In this document: positions 57,755 through 64,000 of the stretch, one piece after another
Layout: every line of letters begins with the position of its first letter
Numbering within the stretch: the first letter of the stretch is position 1
NCBI GenBank assembly: GCA_009784445.1
Contig: WRBQ01000004.1
Span: 1 to 64,000, forward strand
Source of the DNA: Oscillospiraceae bacterium
GTDB lineage: Bacteria > Bacillota > Clostridia > Oscillospirales > Acutalibacteraceae
DNA: 64,000 bases
Direction: 5' to 3'
The notes under the pieces: model-generated
Database searches by the model: none
Told to the model about the DNA's origin: nothing
The model's input: only the letters and a program-made list of their open reading frames with translations
Program-made: the position numbers and the translations under genes

Positions 57755-58573
57755 ATGAACGTGTTGTTTTTGTGCACAGGAAATACGTGCAGAAGTCCCC
57801 TTGCGGCCGCGCTGTTTTGTGCACCATTTTCGGTGCAATCCGCAGGGATTTGCGCCGCCGTCGGCAGCCCCGCCAGCACGCACAGCATTGCCATCGCAGC
57901 CGAACTCGGTTGCGATATTTCGACGCACGCGGCACAGCAGTTGACCTATGAACTGCTGCATTGGGCGGATGCCATCGTTTGCCTAGCGCGAAACCATGCC
58001 TTGGCCGTCGCCGATCATGTGCCGCACAGCAAGTTGCACCTTCTAGGCGGCGGAATCGCTGACCCCTTTGGCGGCACGCTTGAAGATTACCGCGCTTGTG
58101 CAGCGCAAATGCAGGCGGCGATGCCCGCGCTGCTGCGAAATCTGCAGTGCATGGCGCAGATTGTGCCAACGCAAGCGACCCATCTGCCTGCGCTTGCGCA
58201 GCTTGAGCTCGTGGCCGAATCTGTGCTGCGCGAAAAGCTTGCGCTAGAAACCTGCCACATGCTCACCGCGCTAATTGATGGCGAAATCGCAGGCAATATT
58301 TATGTGGATGAAATTGCAGGTGTGGCAGACATCAACAACTTGGCGGTGTTTGCCGGCTATCAACGGCAGGGCATTGCCAACCGGCTGCTTGCCCAAGCGG
58401 AACTCGGTGCCGCACTGCGCGGCTGCACGCATGTACACTTAGACGTGCGCGAAAGCAATGCCGCAGCTCGCGCGCTATATGCTTCTCGCGGATATCAAGA
58501 AGTGGGCAGCCGCCCAAGCTACTACAGCAAGCCCACAGAGGATGCTATACTCATGACGTTGGAGATACAATGA
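57755..58573 (+). CDS. Low-molecular-weight protein (Tyr/Arg) phosphatase fused to RimI-like GNAT acetyltransferase
   Basis: N-terminal MNVLFLCTGNTCRSPLAAALF; C-terminal VFAGYQRQGIANRLLAQAELGAALRGCTHVHLDVRESNAAARALYASRGYQEVG. Confidence 0.9.
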   Translation: MNVLFLCTGNTCRSPLAAALFCAPFSVQSAGICAAVGSPASTHSIAIAAELGCDISTHAAQQLTYELLHWADAIVCLARNHALAVADHVPHSKLHLLGGGIADPFGGTLEDYRACAAQMQAAMPALLRNLQCMAQIVPTQATHLPALAQLELVAESVLREKLALETCHMLTALIDGEIAGNIYVDEIAGVADINNLAVFAGYQRQGIANRLLAQAELGAALRGCTHVHLDVRESNAAARALYASRGYQEVGSRPSYYSKPTEDAILMTLEIQ

Positions 58574-59556
58574 CTATATTGGGATTTGAGACGTCGTGCG
58601 ACGAAACCGCTGCCGCCATTGTGCAAGATGGCCGCAAGGTGCTAAGCAGCGTGGTGGCCAGCCAAATTGACGCCCACGCAGTATTTGGCGGCGTGGTGCC
58701 CGAAATTGCCGGGCGCATGCACATCCAGGCCATCGCCGGAGTGTATCACGAAACCTTGGTGCAGGCGAACCTCACGCTTGACGACATTGACGCCATTGCC
58801 GTGACCCACGCACCGGGGCTAGTTGGCGCGCTGCTAGTTGGGCTGAACTTTGCCAAAGGCTTGGCTTACGCCACAGGCAAGCCGCTAATTGCCGTGCACC
58901 ACCTGCGTGCACATGTGGCGGCGAATTATCTCAGCCACGCCACGTTAGAGCCGCCATTCCTATGCTTGATTGCCAGCGGCGGACACACGCACATTGTGCA
59001 TGTGCAGGATTACACGTCCTTCGCCGTCATCGGCAAAACCCGCGACGACGCCGCTGGTGAGGCACTTGATAAAACCGCCCGCATGCTCGGCCTGCCTTAC
59101 CCCGGCGGCATGCACTTGGATAAACTGGGCGAAAACGGAAACCCCAATGCGTTCACCTTCCCCCGCCCAAAAGTAGATGGCGTTGACTTTAGCTTTAGCG
59201 GCTTGAAAACCGCAGCACGCAATGTGATTGTCAATTCGCAATCGTCAATGTGCAATGAAGATTTCGCCGCAAGTTTTCAGCTGGCCGTGGCGAACTATCT
59301 TTGCGACAATACCCTGCGAGCCGCCGCCGAACTCAACTGCAACCGCATAGTTCTAGCAGGTGGAGTTTGTGCCAACAGCGTGCTGCGTGCCGAAATGCAA
59401 CGCCGCTGCGCTGCAAAACAAATCGAACTTTTCATGCCCGAACTGCGCTGGTGCGGCGACAACGCCGCCATGGTTGGCGCACAGGCTTTTTATGAACACC
59501 GCGCCGGCAATGTGGCCGGCAAGACGTTGAACGCACTGCCCAATTGTCCAATGTAA
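58570..59556 (+). CDS. tsaD: tRNA N6-adenosine threonylcarbamoyltransferase TsaD
   Basis: ILGFETSCDETAAAIVQDG, GGVVPEIAGRMHI, VHHLRAHVAANYL, GGHTHI, AGGVCANSVLR. Confidence 0.97.
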   Translation: MTILGFETSCDETAAAIVQDGRKVLSSVVASQIDAHAVFGGVVPEIAGRMHIQAIAGVYHETLVQANLTLDDIDAIAVTHAPGLVGALLVGLNFAKGLAYATGKPLIAVHHLRAHVAANYLSHATLEPPFLCLIASGGHTHIVHVQDYTSFAVIGKTRDDAAGEALDKTARMLGLPYPGGMHLDKLGENGNPNAFTFPRPKVDGVDFSFSGLKTAARNVIVNSQSSMCNEDFAASFQLAVANYLCDNTLRAAAELNCNRIVLAGGVCANSVLRAEMQRRCAAKQIELFMPELRWCGDNAAMVGAQAFYEHRAGNVAGKTLNALPNCPM

Positions 59557-59608
59557 CCATTGGAGGGATATAAAAAACAGGGAACGTAAAAACAAAAGGA
59601 GAATAACC

Positions 59609-60631
59609 ATGAAAAAATTCGTCGCGTTAGCTTGCATGCTCATTTTCACCTGCACCGCAGCCATTGTGCTGTTGGCATGGCCCGCCCAAGCATCTCCGCA
59701 AAACGATCTTGCCGCCGAACTGTTTGCGCTAACCAACGCACACCGCGTGAGTGCCGGTTTGCCCGCACTGCTGCATGGTGGTGCCACCGTGCAAGCCGCC
59801 GCACACAGCCGTGCAGCCGAACTGCGCCACCTAACTGACCAACAGTTTAGAAACCACGAGCGCCCAAACGGCGATGATTTCATCTGGTTGCTATTTGAAT
59901 ACGGCATTCCCTTCACAGACATTCCCAACGAGAATATTTTGCGTGGGCACGCCACCCCACAAGCTGCCATGAACCAATTTTCTAGCTCAGCGGCGCACAA
60001 CAACACCATGCTGCGCGCTAGCTACACCCACTTGGCCATCGGCGTGTATGAACACAACGGTCGGCTATATTGGGCGCAGATTTTTGTGCAGTTTACGCCG
60101 ACGAACTTCCCCCCAAGCACGGCACCGAGCGGCACAACCACTACGACCACAACAACTTCAACTACGTCAACCACGACAACCACTGCTGCTGCGCCGGTAA
60201 CGACGACCACAACCACCGCGCCTACTACAACTACTACCACAACCACAACGACAGGCGCAACAACGACGACTACTGCACCAACCACAACAACTACCACCAC
60301 AACCACAACCGCCGCTGGTGCAACAACCACAACAACTGCTGCGCCAACGACCACAACGACGACCAGGCCAGTTACAACCACTACAGCTGCTGGTGCCACT
60401 ACAACAACTACCAGACCAACCACAACAACTGCAACAACCGCTGCAACCACGACAACCGCCGGTGGTGGTGCCGGTGGTGCTACGACAACGACCACCGCGA
60501 CCACAACAACAGTGGCGACAACGCCCCCCCCCAGTACACCTAGCTCACCACTAGCTTCAATCACCGAATTCTTCCTGTCGCTGCTTTCTGTTGTGTTTGC
60601 TTCAATTTTAAACTTTAGTCTACTCAGGTAA
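59609..60631 (+). CDS. Secreted CAP/SCP-domain protein with long Thr-rich stalk and hydrophobic C terminus
   Basis: Signal peptide, CAP-like domain (FALTNAHRVSAGLPALLHG...HERPNGDDF...), Thr-rich tract, C-terminal SITEFFLSLLSVVFASILNFSLLR. Confidence 0.85.
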   Translation: MKKFVALACMLIFTCTAAIVLLAWPAQASPQNDLAAELFALTNAHRVSAGLPALLHGGATVQAAAHSRAAELRHLTDQQFRNHERPNGDDFIWLLFEYGIPFTDIPNENILRGHATPQAAMNQFSSSAAHNNTMLRASYTHLAIGVYEHNGRLYWAQIFVQFTPTNFPPSTAPSGTTTTTTTTSTTSTTTTTAAAPVTTTTTTAPTTTTTTTTTTGATTTTTAPTTTTTTTTTTAAGATTTTTAAPTTTTTTRPVTTTTAAGATTTTTRPTTTTATTAATTTTAGGGAGGATTTTTATTTTVATTPPPSTPSSPLASITEFFLSLLSVVFASILNFSLLR

Positions 60632-60651
60632 CCCCTTTAAGGAGGCTTTGC

Positions 60652-61278
60652 ATGAAGAAAATTTTCGCTTTATTACTAACCGCTGGCATGTTGGTGGCCT
60701 TTGCGCTGCCTGCTGCCGCCAGCACTACGGTAGCCCGCGATGTGCTGTATGCGGCGGAGCGCGCAATGCCAGGCGTGGCAACTTCCACCAACACCAACGC
60801 GCAAATCCGCGATGTGCTTCGTTTAACAAACAATGAGCGCCGCATGAATTTTCGCCCTGCAGTGCAGGAAAATTCTGCACTAAACGCCGCCGCCGCTGTG
60901 CGTGCACGTGAAGCTGCACAAAGATGGAGCCACACGCGACCAAACGGACAGATTTGGCACACGGTGCTTGCGCCACATGGTGTTACTGGTTTTGCGCACG
61001 CCAGCGAAAACCTTGCAAGCATCAGTGGCGGCGCCAACCCCGCAGACGCCGCCCGCGCAGTGGCCAGCTGGATGAGCTCCCCCGCACATCGCGAGGCGCT
61101 GCTGGGCAACCATACCCATGTGGGGCATGGGGTGTATCGTCACGTAGCGGCCAACGGCACAGTCACCTATTTTTGGGCGCAAATTTTCATGCACGACAAC
61201 ATCACTAGCAACACCCTTGGCATTTGGGACTTGATTGTAGGTGTCACGCTCACCCTGATGCGCGCGGTTGGATTGTAA
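60652..61278 (+). CDS. Secreted CAP/SCP-domain protein
   Basis: Signal peptide, VLRLTNNERRMNFRPAVQENSALNAAAAVRAREAAQRWSHTRPNG...NLASISG. Confidence 0.88.
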   Translation: MKKIFALLLTAGMLVAFALPAAASTTVARDVLYAAERAMPGVATSTNTNAQIRDVLRLTNNERRMNFRPAVQENSALNAAAAVRAREAAQRWSHTRPNGQIWHTVLAPHGVTGFAHASENLASISGGANPADAARAVASWMSSPAHREALLGNHTHVGHGVYRHVAANGTVTYFWAQIFMHDNITSNTLGIWDLIVGVTLTLMRAVGL

Positions 61279-61310
61279 TTACCAACATTAAATCTCGCAA
61301 AACTGCAAAC

Positions 61311-61346
61311 ACTACCTCTTGAAACACATTCAGGAGGTAGTTTTTT
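61311..61346 (+). terminator. Intrinsic terminator-like hairpin whose 3' arm contains the Shine-Dalgarno of the next gene
   Basis: ACTACCTCTTGAA-ACACA-TTCAGGAGGTAGT then T6; ATG of next gene at 61350. Confidence 0.75.
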
Positions 61347-61349
61347 ATC

Positions 61350-62270
61350 ATGAAGAATTTAGCAAAAATCGGCGTGGCTGGCTTGGCCGCCTTGGCGCTC
61401 ACCGTGCCCGCGGGTGCAAAGGCCCAGCGTCCGCCGCTACCCAAGCGCAGCATTGAATCCCCCGGCAAGCACGGCCTGCCCACCAAGAAAATTGAGCATG
61501 CCTACGGCGTGCCAAAAGATGGCAACCCGCACCAGATTTCTATCGACAACCAGCGTTTTTTTGACCAGCATCCCGAATACAAGGCCGTGGCATTTGACAG
61601 CCGCGCCATGCAGCCCGATGCTGAAAAATCGCTGTATCTGACGTTTGACTGCGGCTACGAGAACGGCTACACAGCCAAAATCCTCGACGTACTGCAAGAA
61701 AAAGAAGTGCCGGCGGCGTTTTTCTGCACCTTAGATCACTTCAAAACCGCACCGGACATCGTGGAGCGCATGATTGACGAAGGCCACATTGTGGGCAATC
61801 ACAGCACCACCCATGCCTCGTTTGCCGCGCTCACGCCCGAACGCATGGCCGAAGAAGTGCTGACCGCCGACAATTATCTGCGCGAAACCTTTGGCTATAC
61901 CTCGCCGTATTTCCGCTACCCCAGCGGGGAGTACAACGAAACTGCGCTACGCACCGTGGCCGACCTAGGCTTTGCCAACGTGTTTTGGTCCTCCAGCTAT
62001 GCCGATTGGGACGTGAAAAGCCAAAAAGGTGGCGCATATGCCCGCGACACCATGCTCAGCCGCCTGCACCCGGGCGCGATTATTCTGCTGCACAGCGTGA
62101 GCGCGGACAACGCAGCCGCTATGGCGGAGATTATCGACCAAGCACGCGCACAGGGCTATGTATTCAGAGATTTAAGTAACTTGCCCATTGCCCCGCAGTC
62201 TCTCAATAGGCACCTTGCTCACCGCAGGTGTCGGGATTTGACAAACTTGCCGCTTGTTTTTTCCTCATAA
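61350..62270 (+). CDS. Polysaccharide deacetylase, PdaA-like
   Basis: YLTFDCGYENGYTAKILDVLQEKEVPAAFFCTLDH, GNHSTTH, FRYPSGEYNE, HPGAIILLHSVS. Confidence 0.92.
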   Translation: MKNLAKIGVAGLAALALTVPAGAKAQRPPLPKRSIESPGKHGLPTKKIEHAYGVPKDGNPHQISIDNQRFFDQHPEYKAVAFDSRAMQPDAEKSLYLTFDCGYENGYTAKILDVLQEKEVPAAFFCTLDHFKTAPDIVERMIDEGHIVGNHSTTHASFAALTPERMAEEVLTADNYLRETFGYTSPYFRYPSGEYNETALRTVADLGFANVFWSSSYADWDVKSQKGGAYARDTMLSRLHPGAIILLHSVSADNAAAMAEIIDQARAQGYVFRDLSNLPIAPQSLNRHLAHRRCRDLTNLPLVFSS

Positions 62271-62311
62271 TGGAAGTCGTTTGGTTTAGTCTGTAAAATT
62301 GCGCACTTTGT

Positions 62312-62352
62312 CACTTTCTTGCGTTGACAAGCGAAAGTGTTTGGTGTATCAT
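62312..62352 (+). promoter_or_regulatory. Promoter with inverted repeat over -35
   Basis: TTGACA (62324-62329), 17 nt, TATCAT (62347-62352); CACTTTC...GAAAGTG at 62312-62339. Confidence 0.55.
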
Positions 62353-62384
62353 AGTGATAAAGCAAACACCGAAGGGAGTCCGCA

Positions 62385-62966
62385 ATGTCTGACGAGAAAA
62401 AAGAAAAAAAAGAGCAACTGCGCTCAAAAGTGCAGGCCCTTGTGACTTATTATGAAGAAGAAAAACGCCGAAATGAGGAACTGGAAATGGAAATTGAACG
62501 CCTAAGAGCCGAGCAACGCGCCAACGAATATAATCAACCCCCGATGCCGCAAGCTCCCAGTTTCGCACCTGTGCAGCAGCCGTCTTATCAAATGCAGCAT
62601 TTTGCATCGCCCCCGCCCGCACCGGCACCACAACCCGCAGCTTACCGCTACACACCGCCTGCACCTGCATACCCCGCACAAGGCGCAGCAAGCTGCCAAC
62701 GCGTTGTGCAATGCGTGGAACAACTGCGCGCGCGCCTGCAACAAGCGGCCTATGACTACAACTCGCCCTACGGGGATTACGAAACCATGGGACTGATGGA
62801 TCGCCTGCAAGAGCAATTGGGCGAACTATGCCGCGAACTGGGCGTGCCCGCACCTGCTGCAGCTGCGCCTCCAGCTCCTGCACCTCAACCAGTACCGGTT
62901 TATGCGCCACCTGCACCCGCAGCACCGGCCATGCACTATCCTCCCCCACCCCCGCGCTATTATTAA
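62385..62966 (+). CDS. Coiled-coil, Pro/Ala-rich hypothetical protein
   Basis: KVQALVTYYEEEKRRNEELEMEIERLRAEQ, then Pro/Ala/Tyr-rich segments. Confidence 0.65.
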   Translation: MSDEKKEKKEQLRSKVQALVTYYEEEKRRNEELEMEIERLRAEQRANEYNQPPMPQAPSFAPVQQPSYQMQHFASPPPAPAPQPAAYRYTPPAPAYPAQGAASCQRVVQCVEQLRARLQQAAYDYNSPYGDYETMGLMDRLQEQLGELCRELGVPAPAAAAPPAPAPQPVPVYAPPAPAAPAMHYPPPPPRYY

Positions 62967-63043
62967 CATCTCCCCCTCTTCAAACTATAATAATCAACCG
63001 CTCACAGCTTGGCCGCTGGTGGGCGGTTGGTTACAACTTTAGC

Positions 63044-63072
63044 TTGACTTTCGTGCTCTGTTGTGGTAGAAT
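63044..63072 (+). promoter_or_regulatory. Promoter of thiN
   Basis: TTGACT, 17-nt spacer, TAGAAT. Confidence 0.6.
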
Positions 63073-63099
63073 AAACTGTATACAAAAGGGAGTGAAGGC

Positions 63100-63714
63100 A
63101 TGCACACATGCTACATTGTTGGTGCGGCACCGCAGGCTGTGCGCATTGCACCGCAGACAGGCGATTTCATCATTGCTGCCGACGGCGGCTTGCATCACCT
63201 ACAGGCTTGGGGCGTGCAGGTTGATCGTCTTGTAGGCGACATGGATTCGCTTGGCGAGTTGCCACTGGGTATACCATTCAAAAGATACCCTGCCGAGAAA
63301 GACGACACCGATTTAGCGCTAGCCCTTGAGTTAGGGCTGCAAGCAGGCTACACTCGCTTTATATTCAGCGGCTGCACCGGCGGTCGAGCCGACCACATGT
63401 TTGCGAATGTGCAACTGCTGGTGCAGGCGGCCAAACACGGCGTGCAGGCTACTATGCTAGACGAAGACTACACATTGACAGCACTTGCGGGGCCGGGCGA
63501 ACTCAAGCTAGAAGGCCATGGCACGGTGTCTGTGTTTGCCTATGGCGACTGCGCCCAGAGCGTGACCATTACCGGCATGAAGTACAACATCGCAGGCGAA
63601 ACACTGCAAGGCGATGTGCCGCGTGGCATCTCGAATGAACTGAACGGCCAAGGCACTGTCGCACTAGAGCATGGGGTGCTATTGGTTTATCAATACAAGG
63701 AGCAACAATCATGA
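63100..63714 (+). CDS. thiN: Thiamine diphosphokinase
   Basis: FIIAADGGLHHLQAWGVQVDRLVGDMDSLGE, PAEKDDTDLALALELGL, GCTGGRADHMFANVQLL. Confidence 0.95.
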   Translation: MHTCYIVGAAPQAVRIAPQTGDFIIAADGGLHHLQAWGVQVDRLVGDMDSLGELPLGIPFKRYPAEKDDTDLALALELGLQAGYTRFIFSGCTGGRADHMFANVQLLVQAAKHGVQATMLDEDYTLTALAGPGELKLEGHGTVSVFAYGDCAQSVTITGMKYNIAGETLQGDVPRGISNELNGQGTVALEHGVLLVYQYKEQQS

Positions 63715-64000
63715 ACGATCTGCGCTTAGCTATCCCCGCGCCTGAACACGCCGCTGCTGTTGCGGACTACCGCGACGAAATGCTGGCGCACGGCAGTGAC
63801 TTCGATGGCTGCGGCGGGTTGAAAGATTACGACGATGCTGCAGAATGGATCACGTGGATGCGGCTGTTTGAGCGCGAAGAAACCAAGCCTATGTCTGATC
63901 TAGTGCCCGCGCAGCAATATCTGCTGATGCAGGACGAGCGCGTGCTGGGTATGATACAAGTGCGCTTGCGTATCAACACCGAATTTTTGGCGGAGTATTT
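63711..64000 (+). CDS. GNAT-like acetyltransferase, truncated by window end
   Basis: MNDLRLAIPAPEHAAAVADYRDEMLAHGSDFDGCGGLKDYDDAAEWI...; overlaps thiN stop. Confidence 0.75.
   Translation, partial: MNDLRLAIPAPEHAAAVADYRDEMLAHGSDFDGCGGLKDYDDAAEWITWMRLFEREETKPMSDLVPAQQYLLMQDERVLGMIQVRLRINTEFLAEY

Noticed and set aside
60070-60543. 157-aa plus-strand ORF rich in Asn/His/Asp/Tyr
   Set aside because: Out-of-frame reading of the Thr repeat tract.
60022-60564. 180-aa minus-strand ORF rich in poly-Val
   Set aside because: Antisense shadow of the Thr-codon repeats of the CAP protein.

Overview
The window is a gene-dense, high-coding-density chromosomal segment from a low-GC-lineage Gram-positive bacterium, most likely a Clostridia/Oscillospirales-type Bacillota (inferred from gene content: mutS2, mrnC, DUF4364-like, abrB, pdaA-like, apgM, thiN). 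Housekeeping blocks include rarA, pgk, mutS2, gdhA, mrnC, nadE, rplM-rpsI, rpmH-rnpA-yidD-yidC-jag, phoH-queG-like-ybeY and tsaD. There is a large shikimate/phenylalanine operon (39.3-47.9 kb), a KDG/KDPG plus oxidoreductase block (23.5-29.8 kb), a phage-derived packaging/capsid cassette without visible integration, lysis or tail-length genes (50.7-57.6 kb), and a secreted CAP/deacetylase block (59.6-62.3 kb). The strongest items outside the ORF track are: (1) a ribosome-mediated attenuator with a Phe/Tyr/Trp-rich leader peptide (MNRSFYRYFSFPFWGANCGMR) and mutually exclusive terminator/antiterminator pairings ahead of the aro operon; (2) a probable type I toxin-antitoxin locus (24-aa hydrophobic peptide with a convergent antisense RNA) at 33.36-33.66 kb; (3) a His/Cys-rich secreted peptide gene with a consensus promoter and a perfect 16-bp operator-like palindrome; (4) new-looking domain fusions (GNAT-AroB, LMW-PTP-GNAT, AroE-AroK); (5) an asparagine-synthetase-like protein whose glutaminase catalytic Cys is missing, in a compact cluster with a CofE-like ligase; and (6) several dispersed palindromic repeat families. 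All family calls are from reading the translated sequences; no database search was run.
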